DNA from: Siphonodentalium dalli
Taxonomy: Eukaryota > Mollusca > Scaphopoda > Gadilida > Siphonodentaliidae
DNA: 64,000 nucleotides
Assembly: GCA_032622095.1 (NCBI GenBank)
Contig: CP136064.1
Coordinates: forward strand, 110,718,004 to 110,782,003
Reading direction: 5' to 3'
A model generated the notes under the pieces. The model saw nothing but the letters and a program-made list of their open reading frames with translations. It ran no database searches and had not been told where the DNA came from. Shown here one piece after another: positions 31,284-42,335 of the stretch. The translations under genes were made by a program, and so were the position numbers. Every line of letters begins with the position of its first letter. Position 1 is the stretch's first letter.

Positions 31284-32938
31284 GTCATTGGTGTTACCAT
31301 GTTGATAATCCTCCTTAATAAGATGATAAGAATCAGTCTAGGATAAGAAAACACCACTGGTTGGTAGAATATTTCAAGGTAATTGCTTGGAAAGATAAAG
31401 TGGTGGCATCAACTGTTTATGTTTTTCAAAATTTATTACAGAGTTTCAAAATGTCCTTGAGTATGTTAATTGCTTGTCATTGGTGTTACCGCAATATGTT
31501 AAACATTCTGTTATAGAACAAAACAGATTTATATGCATTTTATACATTAAATGATTCTTAGAAAAGAAATTGAGAAATGGCAAACAAAATTCCTTGACTT
31601 CTATCTGAAAATTTCCTTTTTCCTAAAAAATGTAATTGGTGTTACCGTCATTGGTGTTACCACAAAAAGTAACACCAATGACATTACAAATATAAATCAT
31701 CATAATTTGTTCTTAAGTTGCCAATGAAATAGTCTCGAAGATATTTAGTTAAAATTATAAAGTGACAAGACAATTAATGTGTTAATGTCCACCGGGGCGT
31801 GGCTTAATCTCTGTTAGGGAGGGGTGTTCACCTTGGAATTTCCCCCACCCCATTGAACCAAACCAAACTCACAAGTTTGTGTAGTTTCATTTGCATTTGC
31901 ACCTCCTCCCCCACTTGGGTTCTTTGATTTTCCCCCAACTGTTAACTGTTCCCTCACAAGCCTGGACAGTAGCATATTCTAAATGGATCCGTAGTCTTGT
32001 GGACATTAGTCAGGGGAGGAACATAATCCACTGGGCTAGTATTCATGAGACAATTTTGAGATCTGATCTAGGAAATTGCAAAATCCTAAAATAAAGTGGT
32101 CTAACGGCAGGTGAATTCACGTACACCCCAATTTGTTTTTCTTAAATTAATTAGAAGTTGTTCACTGGCCACATGGTAGGGAGCAGGAGACACTCCAGGC
32201 CATGGGTTGGCCAGTGGGAGAAAATATTGAAATCTGAACATGATGGAAATTGCAAAATCCTAGCATATATAGACTGTCATCACTCTTTCCATTGTTTGAA
32301 ATTTCCAACCTGACACCGCCCCTGAGGTTGGAAAATTTCCAACCGAATGAACCGATGGCTATGTCAGTCCAAAATTTTGAGAAAAAAACTAGAAAGATAG
32401 GCAAAGTTTGGTCTAAATACAGCTAATTCCCCACTAATAAATTGTTGGAAAATCAAACTCGGAGTACAATTTAAACCTATTGTTGGTGTGAAATTTCCAA
32501 CTACAGGGGTAATGTGTCAGAAATGAATTTTCCAACTGTATAAATCTGATTATATTGCAGTCATACTGCTTGATGCAACACATGTATAGCTAATAGCCAA
32601 TTTTTAGTGTTCACACACCTGTGGTACTATTATTTCCCTTTTAAATGTTATGTATCTTGTTATCTGTTGGAAATATTGCTATATTGGGCAATTCCATGTT
32701 GGAGAGAAAAAAATGCAATTTTTTTTTAAGAATTGGTCTTTTTTCTGACATTGTCCCTTTTGAAGACATTATATAAAAGGATAGAAAAATGTGAATTTTG
32801 TTATCTCCAAAACCATTCTGAATGGGACGTCCGTTACCTTGGAATCGCCCTATTGTGTTTTTTAAAGGAAGGGAGAATGATTTCTAAAGGAAAATCCAAA
32901 AATGTCATTGGTGTTACCCTCATGTCATTGGTGTTACC
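31284..32938. repeat. Seven GTCATTGGTGTTACC iterons
   Basis: Exact copies at 31284, 31476, 31647, 32904 and 32924; one-mismatch copies at 31632 and (reversed) 31668. They form a tight group at 31632-31682 (two direct, one inverted) and a pair at 32904/32924. The spacing and mixed orientation resemble the seven iterons of the element at 1672-3515. The ends of the larger element they belong to were not found. Confidence 0.8.
32686..32850. mobile_element. 165-bp MITE, TSD TATT
   Basis: GGGCAATTCCATG at the left and, reversed, GGGCGATTCCAAG at the right, with TATT on both sides (32682-32685 and 32851-32854). End sequence and TSD resemble the 1672-3515 element (GGGTCATTC, TATT). Just inside the right end lies GTCCGTTACC, in the place of that element's terminal iteron. 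Confidence 0.7.
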
Positions 32939-33528
32939 GTAATAAAATGCATCTCCTAAGAAAACCAGTGAGGATTGTTTCTCTCCTTTTTCTGCCACAG
33001 GTAGAGACAAATAGACTTGATCTCCTACCTATAGTTTGATTGGGAAAATATTCATGACCACATTATTTGCAAAAACAAACAAAGACCAAATTTATAACAT
33101 TTTATCATATAACAGCGATAACAGACCATAGCTTAACATGTAGATCATTCTCCATATGTCTCATATGTGGAAGTCAGTAGGTATGACCTACCTGTTAAGC
33201 ATTGTGAGTTTTGGTCAGAATAACTTTTCTGTTTATAGGGCATTACACCATTGGTTGATAGTAACACAAATGACAAACATTTGGCTCATGGTTGGTTCAT
33301 TATGGTTGCCATAGCAACCACGGTGACATTTTAGCACTGCTGCACATGTTTCTTGTACCTGCCAACCATGTATAATGATAATGAGTATTTAACTTTCTTC
33401 AGTATTCTAGTTTCAAAATTAGTTTTTTATTTACTCGAAATGCACACTTTTGAAATATTGACCCATATAAGTATTTAGTTTTCAAATCCTGAAATATTTT
33501 TAGAAATTTTCTATCAATTACGATATCT

Positions 33529-34753
33529 GTCACTCCCGTAACTGTCACTCTTGATCAACCAGTTCTTGTCAATGAAAATGACCACTAGTCAGTAGTCATC
33601 ACTTTGTATCCCAAGAAGGAAATTCAATATAAACCATTCAAAAATAATGACTTATTAAATATGTTTTGTATTTGTTAAATGTTATCTGGTCAAGCCCCAT
33701 GGTCAACTTCGTTAAATTCAGCAAATATTAAATTTCAGAAATTGATAGTACAGTTCTGTTCTAAACAAAGCCCAATAATTGAAGTCTGATCTCATACAGC
33801 TTCTAGGTCCTAACTAAAAAGTCACATGTGTACCTACTAGTATTGAAGAGTCAAATGGATATGAATGATTTGATATTCTGGTTTTATCCAAAACAAGTTT
33901 TATACAAGATTTCCAACAAGAGTCACATCATCAGAGATGCAGAGATTAATCCTTTCAGTGCTGACCTTACCAAACATGGGTTGAGTTTTTGAAGAGTACC
34001 AAAATTTAGTGTATATGGGTACATTATGGAAACCAGGAGTGTAACTCCTGTTAACCCTTTACCCAACAGAAGGGCCCTGTGCCAATGCATTCTCTTATAT
34101 ATGCGAGTCGACCATAGGTCGCCTCGCATATATAAGAGAATGCATTGGCTTAACACATTAAAAATTATAAAATTGTTAAAGAATGTAAGAAAAAATGGTA
34201 AAAAGTGTTAAAAAAAGTTTTTTTTTAGGCCAATGCATTCTCTTATATATGCGAGGCGACCTATGGTCGACTCGCATATATAAGAGAATGCATTGGCACA
34301 GGGCATAACTGTAACCATCACAATGTGATCAAGGAGCCGGTTCCAATGATATCCATATTTGTATGGTTCTATTGAGACAGACCGAAGATATTTTAGGCTG
34401 TTGAAGCTTTATTTGGCCGGTTTGTTGGGTAAAGGGTTAACCAGTGCATATTTATAAATTGTTAAAAAAATACTCATCCAAACTCATCCAAAGAAAACAG
34501 TTAATATTATATTTTGATTGGTACGAATGTTCTATACTTATGCAGATATGATCAACTTGGAACTCTTGAGTTCATGGCCTACATAGTTATCATTTTTGTA
34601 CTTTTATGCAAGAAAAGCATGGTGTTGACCCATGCTTAAAGAGATTTGAAACATATTCTCTATGATGAGATTATTCAAGCTTAATTATTTCCAAGAAGTA
34701 ATAAATTGTAATAACAATAAATATATTTGTTGTTTGTTAGTAACAGGAGTGAC
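33529..34753. repeat. Pair of GTCACTCC(C/T)GT(A/T)AC words
   Basis: GTCACTCCCGTAAC at 33529, followed at once by a partial GTCACTC; the inverse of GTCACTCCTGTTAC at 34740. The 33521 copy is preceded by CGATATCT exactly as one copy in the 1672-3515 element is (2199-2206), so the two iteron sets are probably related. Element ends not identified. Confidence 0.45.
34055..34436. mobile_element. piggyBac-type MITE, copy 1 (TTAA TSD)
   Basis: Ends CCCTTTACCCAACA / TGTTGGGTAAAGGG, with TTAA on both sides: the piggyBac pattern. Two hairpins of about 69 bp (34081-34149 and 34229-34297) are reverse complements of each other; each has arms with CCAATGCATTCTCTTATATA and TGCGAG. 382 bp, non-coding. Confidence 0.92.
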
Positions 34754-34974
34754 ACGTTTTACTACCTACTAGTAACTTGAGAAAGTCATGTTGCCATGGC
34801 AATGGTAATCAAATTCCAGCATACAGCAGTGAACCCTAATTTGCGGTGAGTCATCAGGTTCGACATGGAAATGTTTTTTTTCTGTGATTTTGAGCTTTGA
34901 ATTTCGCATAATGCAATCCTCCAAATTGTATTCACCCACCGTTCGTATTTAACAAATTTGCACAGAACTTTTTA

Positions 34975-35105
34975 GCTCAACTTGTTTGAGCTATTGTCAT
35001 GGGTTGGCGTCTAACATCCATTCATGCGTCAACAATTTGTTAGCACATCCTACAGGTCACATCTCTCATCCTATCATCACCAAACTTCAAATGGATCTTT
35101 CTAGA
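34975..35105 (+). repeat. Fragment of the 'TTTTAGCTCAACTTG' dispersed repeat
   Basis: AGCTCAACTTGTTTGAGCTA, GCGTCAACAATTTGTTAGCA and CATCACCAAACTTCAAATGG; only the left end of the family is present. Confidence 0.6.
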
Positions 35106-35329
35106 TTAACAGGCCTGTTTTAGGGTATCTTGATAAGAATGATGAGTGTATATCGATTATGGTATTAAATTTGACACCATCGATCTCAATATAAGCGAAG
35201 TATAGCATCAATTCCTAGCTACATTTCATATCACCTTGTATTCCAAATCAGTTTCTGTAATTTCTACCATCCGTCACATATATAAAAAATAATATAGAAC
35301 GCTATTTTGCTTTCAAACATGTTTTTTTA

Positions 35330-35700
35330 CATTTAAAGTACTCAATCCGATTCGCTGGTCCCCATATCATCAGATTCCAACAACAACAATATTTTTTTAA
35401 ATGCCGCTTCAGTTATCAGAATCGATTAAATGCTCAAAAATAATTATAACCACAGTCAACTACAGCCACTTGATTTTAGAGTTATCAATCTTCATCCGCA
35501 ATTTAGTCCGAGACCGTCTTCTCGGCAATTTACTGGGCCACTAAAAAATTATCGGTGGTGAAAAATAATAGATTAAAAAAATTGATATCTGATCACTCTG
35601 AGCTTTGATGGGTGGGTTCCTCGACTCGAATCAGATATTTTTTTACCCCTGAAGCCAAGGAAATAGTCATTTGCGGGCTTTAATTCGGATTTTGCATGTT
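35330..35700 (+). repeat. Dispersed repeat shared with 61440-61850
   Basis: CCCCATATCATCA, CAACAACAACAA, TATCAGAATCGATTAA, ATCTTCATCCGCAATTT and ATCTGATCACTCTGAGCTTT GATGGGTGGGTTCCT occur in the same order in both places. No coding sense. Confidence 0.8.
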
Positions 35701-35764
35701 TAATTAATGATATTCAGTTGCTGCTTTGCCCTTTGAGTTAAAATAAGTCGCATTGGCGACTTTG

Positions 35765-36055
35765 TTTTATTATACCCCCACTTTTTGAAGGAAGATAGGG
35801 GGTATACTGCATTGACTCTGCCTGTCTGTCCAGGTGTATTTCTCAGCCATGAGTTATCGGATCTGGTTCTCATTTTCTATTCTAGAGTTAACCTTCTTTT
35901 TTTATCTGAAAATATTTGTTTGTCCATCTGCTCAGATATCTCAGCCACAGGTTATCAGATCTGAATGAAATTTGGTATAGAGATTCGCCATCATGACTGC
36001 TATGAAGTTCCATCAAGCCCATGTTTCTATTTAGCACTGTAGGGGTATGCCAGCA
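35765..36055 (+). repeat. Dispersed 'TATACCCCCACTTTTTGAAG' repeat
   Basis: The opening TATACCCCCACTTTTTGAAG GAAGATAGGGGGTATACTG is a small inverted repeat seen widely in molluscs. It ends about 70 bases before the last TLC exon. Confidence 0.55.
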
Positions 36056-36126
36056 CCAGAGGTGTAACTTCTTGCTTACATTTAGGTTCATAAATATATA
36101 CTTAATGAATAATAAATTCATTTCAG

Positions 36127-36558
36127 TTGCTGTCTGTTCTGCTCTACTTGTTGTTTACAACGAGCTGTATAGGATACGCACCAATAGCTATGACTGCCGA
36201 AGTCAATACCTTCTTCCTCCACAGTCGAAAGCTACTACAGTGGTACCAGCTTGGCTACAATCACTGGTTTTACAAGCTGGCTTGTTTCGTCAATCTCCTA
36301 ACTTTTGCCATATTTAGGTTCGGTGCAGTCGGGAGCATAACAGTGTTTCTATTTATTCACACGCATAAGGCTCCATTAGCGATGCTCGTGCTGCTTGGTC
36401 CGTGTTTATTCGGCTTGAACGTTCTGAACCCTGTGCTATTCTGGAGACTTCTCAAGAGTGACGTTTTAAGGAGGTATTCACATTCAAGGAAGGACAGCTC
36501 ATTAAAAGTCAATGGGAATAATAATAATAATTTTTGCAGTAGTATCAAGGAGGATTGA
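36127..36558 (+). CDS. TLC-domain protein, last exon (TLCD1/2-like)
   Basis: A CATTTCAG acceptor precedes it and it opens in phase 0, matching the previous exon across a 7621-bp intron. It reads GYAPIAMTAEVNTFFLHSRK, KLACFVNLLTFAIFRFGAVG and GLNVLNPVLFWRLLKSDVLR, then a polar tail ending SIKED and TGA. Exactly 23 residues separate HHVI from AEVN, as between HHVM and VEVSN in human TLCD1, and the E.(S/N).F...R and LL.SD motifs are shared. Several membrane helices are evident. The tail holds a run of five asparagines (AAT repeats). With the two earlier exons about 198 residues are covered, of roughly 250 expected. Confidence 0.93.
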   Translation: MLSVLLYLLFTTSCIGYAPIAMTAEVNTFFLHSRKLLQWYQLGYNHWFYKLACFVNLLTFAIFRFGAVGSITVFLFIHTHKAPLAMLVLLGPCLFGLNVLNPVLFWRLLKSDVLRRYSHSRKDSSLKVNGNNNNNFCSSIKED

Positions 36559-36599
36559 TGTCTTGTTGTTCTTTGCATGCGAGGAAGCCTGCAAAGAGT

Positions 36600-37025
36600 G
36601 TGTCTGTCATTTGCAGAATGAGGTCCCCAGAGGGTGAATTTAGTGATGCTATCCCGCTGGTTAGCATCACCAAATTCACCCTCTGGGAACCTCATTCTGC
36701 TTAGGCCGCAACTGCTACATGGTAGACCTAGGATCAGATTGAAATTCCCCAGTTAAAGTTGGTGATGTTCACCGATTAGTCACCTTGATTATGCATTTTA
36801 TCTTCTGCAAATTAGGGGATATAGAAACTTCCCAGAAGGGAAAAAGTAACTAAAAGCATATTAATTTGAGACTACAGATACTTCACAGAAGATGAGCCCT
36901 AAGCAGAATGAGGTCCCCAGATGGTGAATTTGGTGATGCTAGCCCGCTGTACTAGATAGCATCACTAAATTCACACTTTGGGAACCTCATTCTGTAAATG
37001 ACAGACAGACACATTATTTGAATGC
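36600..37025. mobile_element. Foldback element, 'GAGGTCCCCAG' family, full form
   Basis: A hairpin at each end: 36611-36700 and 36905-37000, each with GAATGAGGTCCCCAGA.GGTG and TAGTGATGCTA / TAGCATCAC. Between them lies a 200-bp spacer with AAATTAGGGGATATAGAAAC. It lies just past the TLC stop codon, within the likely 3' UTR. Confidence 0.85.
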
Positions 37026-37155
37026 GAGCATGTAAACTGCAAAGCTGAGTTCTGATCCTCGCTACGCTGGCCTGTCCATTGCCATCATGTGAAGGTATTG
37101 TCAGAATGTAAGGATTTTTTATATGCCCGTTCTTTTAGGACTTATTACTTGTTAA

Positions 37156-37547
37156 CCCTTTACCCAACAGAATGGCCTTGTGCCAATGCATTCTCTTATA
37201 TATGCGAGTCGACCATAGGTCGCCTCGCATATATAAGAGAATGCATTGGCTTAACACATTAAATATTATAAAATTGTTAAAGAATGTAAGAAAAAATGGT
37301 AAAAAGTGTTAAAAAAAAGATTTTTTTAGGCCAATGCATTCTCTTATATATGCGAGGCGACCTATGGTCGACTCGCATATATAAGAGAATGCATTGGCAC
37401 AGGGCATAACTGTAACTATCACAATGTGCTCAATGAGCCGGTTCCAATGATATCCATATTTGTATGGTTTTATTGAGACAGACCAAAGATATTTTAGGCT
37501 GTTGAAGCTTTATTTGGCCGGTTTTGGCCGGTTTGTTGGGTAAAGGG
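37156..37547. mobile_element. piggyBac-type MITE, copy 2
   Basis: TTAA on both sides, CCCTTTACCCAACA ends, and two mirror hairpins with GCATTCTCTTATATATGCGA, nearly identical to copy 1 apart from a duplicated GGCCGGTTTT near the right end. Confidence 0.92.
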
Positions 37548-37559
37548 TTAAGCATTTTA

Positions 37560-39235
37560 TCGTCCGGCCGTCTGTTTTGTCTGACCATCGCCGCATCCGT
37601 CCATTCGCTTTTGATTTCCAGATGATAACTTTAAATAGTCTCAACTGAATGGAATCAACTTTATTTGTCGGAAGTTAGACAAGAAAGCATGATCAGAAAA
37701 ACACATGTGATCTCAGTCATTTTTGTGGATTTTCCTATTTCAAAAATTGACAATAGCATGTGATGACAGTTGTCAGACCATAATAACAAGGGGACAGAAT
37801 TATGCCTTGCAGTTTGGTGAGCATGAGGCCTGATATAAAAGTAGCTAAGCTTTCGTCAATCTCACTGATCGATTGTCTGTCGAATGACACAATTCTATTG
37901 GATCTCTTTACTGTGTGTGAAAGTTTCCTTGATGCCATCAGAATAACTGACAGGGAAACTGTGTGTGAAAATAATCAATTTTTATTTTTAGCTAAGTACT
38001 GTGAGCATAATGAGGTAGTTCAAGTTAATAATTCCCCAGGAGTTCTGAAGATATTAGCAACTGTCGAAACTTGATATTTCAGCATAAGAAGGAAACTGAA
38101 GAAGTAGTCGGCATCAAAATTAGTCTGTCCCACATGGAAATCAATTACCAAAGGAAAGCTTCATTGTCACTAACAATTATTACTGGTCAGGACTTTCCAA
38201 TGAGTGACAGAGCTTTTTAATCACAAATTGCACAAATATCAAATTGTATTGTTGTAACTTGCCGACACTTGAAATTTTTAGCATAATAGGAATACACAAA
38301 TATATCTTTTTAGGCCTGATGTTGTTTCTTGCATGATTCTTGTGGCTAGATTAACAGGTTTTTCTGGATGACTTGTTTTCTATGTGACTACTCTTGTGCT
38401 CAAAATAGTCTCATATGTTGTTTCATGCCCATTAAATGCATTTTTAGTCACTTTCACGATTTTATTGACACAGATTGTAAATGATGTCAGACTTGAAAAC
38501 ACAACTGAATGTAACCACAGATTTATGTGACAAATTTAGACAAATTAGGTAAATTTTAATCACAATTTAGCTATATCTTAAATATCTAAACTTTTAATCT
38601 GGATCCATCAAAGCTGAGTTACTGTGTACATATGAAATAAACATAGAACCACACTTGCCAAAAATCTGCGATGTCAGATTGTACCTAATTTTCATTTGCT
38701 GTTATATTAGCAATTTGTCAAAATACCACCAATATGCCCATGACGCATAAAGTTTGATCGCGCGTAGGAATACATAAATCGGTTGTTAAAGTGACATAAT
38801 TCACTTGTGAAATTATCGTTCATAATCATGGAATAAATCATAATCATGGAATAAATCAAGCAATTGTCCAAACAAATTAATTAATCTTATCAACCACATG
38901 TGCCTTCCAGCTTGGTATAAATTAGTTCATTCATCATATGTTCATAACATCTTCTGTTGAACTTCATATCTTGTGGCAATTTGATAGCTGATTTTGAATA
39001 AAAAAAAAGGATGTCTCATTTGCTAGAATATCTCTGGGTCAGAAAGGAATAATTTTGAGACAAAATATAAATTACTCATTAATAATCTATATTTTTAACA
39101 TTTTCAACAATTATAGACAATTGAGACAGAGTTTTGAACTTTTGGGGTCTACTCCAAGTGACCTTTCCATAGGTGTAAATACTAAATTTGACGAATATAT
39201 TAAACTTTTTGACCAGCCCTAGCTGTTGCAGCATT
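37560..39235. other. No gene recognised
   Basis: 37560-37680 is a piece of the GTCCGTC-type dispersed repeat. A 90-codon frame at 37802-38074 (+) has mixed composition but no domain I know and no clear splice sites; it is not called as a gene. The rest is AT-rich, with AATAAA words near 38640 and 38835-38870. Confidence 0.4.
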
Positions 39236-39393
39236 AACAACCCTTTTCCAGTGCATTCTCTTATATATGCGAGTCTGCCATAGGGAGCCTCGCAAATATA
39301 AGATAATGCACTGGCTTTCAAGATCAAGGTAAATATTGTGAGGCCAATGCATTCTCTTTATATATGCGAGGTGCCCTATGGGAGACTCGCATA
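39229..39393. mobile_element. Older piggyBac-type MITE, cut by a second MITE
   Basis: CAGTGCATTCTCTTATATAT and GCCATAGGGAGCCTCGC, spacer with TCAAGGTAAATATTGTGAGG, then a second hairpin that stops at ACTCGCATA where the 39394 element begins. Confidence 0.8.
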
Positions 39394-39475
39394 CAGTAAT
39401 GCCCTAAATAATCGTCTCCTTAACCACAGCAGAATTATGGGTAATTTTTCAGGATTTAGTCGGAAATATGGCTAA
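39394..39475. mobile_element. Tc1/mariner-type MITE, left arm only
   Basis: Begins CAGTAATGCCCTAAATAATC after TA, inserted in the loop of the older piggyBac-type hairpin. The right arm is lost after TATGGCTAATCGG. Confidence 0.8.
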
Positions 39476-39971
39476 TCGGTTAATCCATTCTGAAAATCAT
39501 ATTTAGACTAAACTATTTGAACAAATAACCAGATTAGTGATGTTTGTTGACAAATCACCCTAACAGTTTTGTTTGACAATGGTTTCAGTATGCAACATTT
39601 TGTTCTTGGGGCTATCAATAATTAATAGAAGAACAAAGTTTATTTATTTCTCCATGTTCTTCTTGGTGGTTATGTTATTATAGACTTTTTTTTTGTGCAC
39701 ATTTACCCATGTGAAGCCCTTGAGTCCCTTCAAAGTGACTCATAAATTTGAAGCCTCAAATTAAGCCAATTAATCTATTGTTACATTCCTGGATGTAAAA
39801 ATAGGCTGAAAAATACTGGTATATAAAATATGTACACACAGTCTCTACATAGATGACTAAAGTCACAGAAATTTTATTGTTACATGGCATAGAAAACAGA
39901 TCTTTTGTTACTATTTTATCACATCTATAATTCTTTGCAAGATTTACTAAAGTTATCTCTGGGGACATCAC

Positions 39972-40072
39972 GGGTACATGGAAATTTAATACCTGGATGT
40001 CGATTTTGAACCCCTAGGTGGAGTTGACGGATTCAAAAAGTGACATCCAGGTATTAAATCTCGATGTACCCC
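39972..40072. repeat. Palindrome, about 40-bp arms
   Basis: GGGTACATGGAAATTTAATA CCTGGATGTCG and its inverse ATCCAGGTATTAAAT.TCGATGTACCC; imperfect, loop about 20 bp. Confidence 0.75.
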
Positions 40073-40586
40073 ACGAAGTTGCCTCAATTCAAGTGTGGTT
40101 TTCATATGTTCTCTCATTAATTCACACCAATAAGAATAATTCAGTAGCCGACATGGACCTGGCATCAGGTGACATCCAACTCGCTGTGCTAGATTGGTGG
40201 AAACTGCCAGTTCAAGGGTCATTCATAAACCCCCCCCAACCATATTTCACATGATGATTCACACACATTCTCTTATACCCCACTGTCAAGGGTAATGGGA
40301 GGATATGGTGATTTGAACATGGAGTTATAGCCAATAAGTTTGCTTGTTACAACCAGATGGCAGAGACAATTAATCATATACTAGTATTTCATGTTTTATC
40401 TACCCATTTTGATCCATGGAATGTGACTACATGTACCTGTACAACGATAAATTGCTATGTTTAACTTTATGCTTGAGGTTTATGAATCACTTTGTAATTG
40501 ATAGAATTGCCTCAAGTTACTATCTAAGTCATTATTGTTATGTCTCAGCCATGCATATGAAACCTGTCTCCCTATTTATTTTTTAA

Positions 40587-41044
40587 CCCTTTACCCAACA
40601 GAACGGCCCTGTGCCAATGCATTCTCTTATATATGCGAGTCGACCATAGGTCGCCTCGCATATATAAGAGAATGCATTGGCTTAACACATATTAAAAATG
40701 ATAAAATTGTCAAAGAATGTAGAAAAATATTATAAAAATTGTTAAAAAATGTAAGAAAAAATTATAAAATTGTTAAAGAATGTAAGAAAAAATGGTAAAA
40801 AGTGTTAAAAAAAAGATTTTTTTTAGGCCAATGCATTCTCTTATATATGCGAGGCGACCTATGGTCGACTCGCATATATAAGAGAATGCATTGGCACAGG
40901 GCATAACTGTAACCATCACAATGTGGTGAATGAACCGGTTCCAATGATATCCATATTTGTATGGTTTTATTGAGACAGACCGAAGATATTTTAGGCTGTT
41001 GAAGCTTTATTTGGGCGTTTTTGGCCGTTTTGTTGGGTAAAGGG
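40587..41044. mobile_element. piggyBac-type MITE, copy 3
   Basis: TTAA flanks, CCCTTTACCCAACA ends and the two mirror hairpins. It is 66-76 bp longer than copies 1 and 2 because the spacer phrase TTGTTAAAGAATGTAAGAAA is repeated about three times. Confidence 0.92.
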
Positions 41045-41504
41045 TTAAGGGAAGTGGAATATTGCCAGGGAGTAGTCATAAAGGCTGAAGTTGAAATTAT
41101 TCCCCAAACATCAGCCTTCTAGGATCAATAAATATGATGCAATATTTCAAATAATTTATAATCCCAATCAGTATATATGTTTATAATACAATAAGTAATA
41201 ACACCTTTATAATCAGTAAATACACTTAAAACACTATTAGAACATATGCATGCTGGAATAGATGAGCGAAGTAACTTCTCCCTTGGACAAAAAGAGGGAT
41301 AACCGATATGTTTTATGGAGAAGATGTCTCCCTCTTGGTCCCTGATTAAATTTTCAATATTGCATTATTACTATTGTTTCAACTCGGATTAAAGTCAGAA
41401 TAAGAAAATAACTTCTTTTAAACTTTCTGTGTTTCTGTCCAAAATTATAACATGATCATCAAAATTTGTACTGATAGAACTGGTGAGAAATTTTATACAA
41501 GATA

Positions 41505-41679
41505 CAGTAATGCCCTAAGTAATCGACTCCATAACCACAGCAGAATTATGGGTAACTTTTCAGGATTTAGTTGGAAGTATGGCTTGTTGCCATATTTCAA
41601 GCCATATTTCCGACTAAATCCTGAAAAGTAACCCATAATTCTGCTGTGGTTATGGAGTCGATTACTTAGGGCATTACTG
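41505..41679. mobile_element. Tc1/mariner-type MITE, two-armed palindrome
   Basis: TA on both sides; CAGTAATGCCCTAAGTAATC at each end; arms continue inverted through CACAGCAGAATTATGGGT and TCAGGATTTAG to a loop near 41590. Almost a perfect hairpin, 175 bp. Confidence 0.92.
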
Positions 41680-41793
41680 TATATTTATTCAGCTGTATAA
41701 TGGCATCCGCTACTATAGTGCATGCAAATATGATCATGATGTTGATAGTCTCTAGTTTAAAAAAAATACAGTGTTACCATTCTGTACTCTTAA

Positions 41794-41913
41794 CCCTTTC
41801 AGTGCCAAGTCCCATTTTTGTATCAACCCATATTTCCTTGATCATTTTTCAAAATTTATTGATTATAATAATGTGATACATTGATGGAAAGAGCTCTTAG
41901 AGCACTGAAAGGG
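41794..41913. mobile_element. 120-bp piggyBac-type MITE (second family)
   Basis: TTAA flanks; ends CCCTTTCAGTGC / GCACTGAAAGGG. A related single end, CCTTTCAGTGCTGACC, lies at 33953. Confidence 0.85.
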
Positions 41914-41965
41914 TTAACCACAGTCCTAATATCTACTGTGATATATATTATTCAAGAACAGGTAT

Positions 41966-42335
41966 TATATTTTATTACACCCATATGCGCGACTTCCATT
42001 GAAAACGCTGTTAATTAAAAATGGTAATGTCATTCCCCGTGATGTCATGACGTTACGTCACTTAATGATCTAGACTGAATTTTCTATGGTTGATCTTTCT
42101 CCACATCACAACTTTCATGCATTAATTCTGGGTGTTTTAATCATATTTGGCAAACCAAATTTATGCAGTAGTGTAATAAATAGAGTAATCAATTAGTTCC
42201 GAGAATTACATTAAATAATTAACTCGAGGCGAGAGACATTTGGGTAACGCGCACTCGTTTCTTACCGATGTCTCTCGCCTCTCATGAATTATTTAACATA
42301 ATTCTCGGAGCCAATAGATTACTCTCTATATATAC
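41966..42335. mobile_element. Foldback-containing repeat, copy 2
   Basis: Same order of blocks as 24530-24950, including the palindrome arms GAGTAATCAATTAGTTCCGA and TCTCTCGCCTCTCATGAATT. Confidence 0.75.

Noticed and set aside
35167-35206. Exon-like relic in the TLC intron (FDTIDLNIS)
   Set aside because: It resembles YDTIDLCIS of the real exon over about 35 bases, but there are no splice sites and no similarity outside; probably chance or a very old fragment.
34055-37547. CRISPR-like spaced palindromes
   Set aside because: The repeated hairpins are MITE arms with TTAA duplications in animal DNA, not an array with unique spacers.
37802-38074. 90-codon open frame
   Set aside because: No domain, no splice context, AT-rich codons; cannot be supported as a gene.
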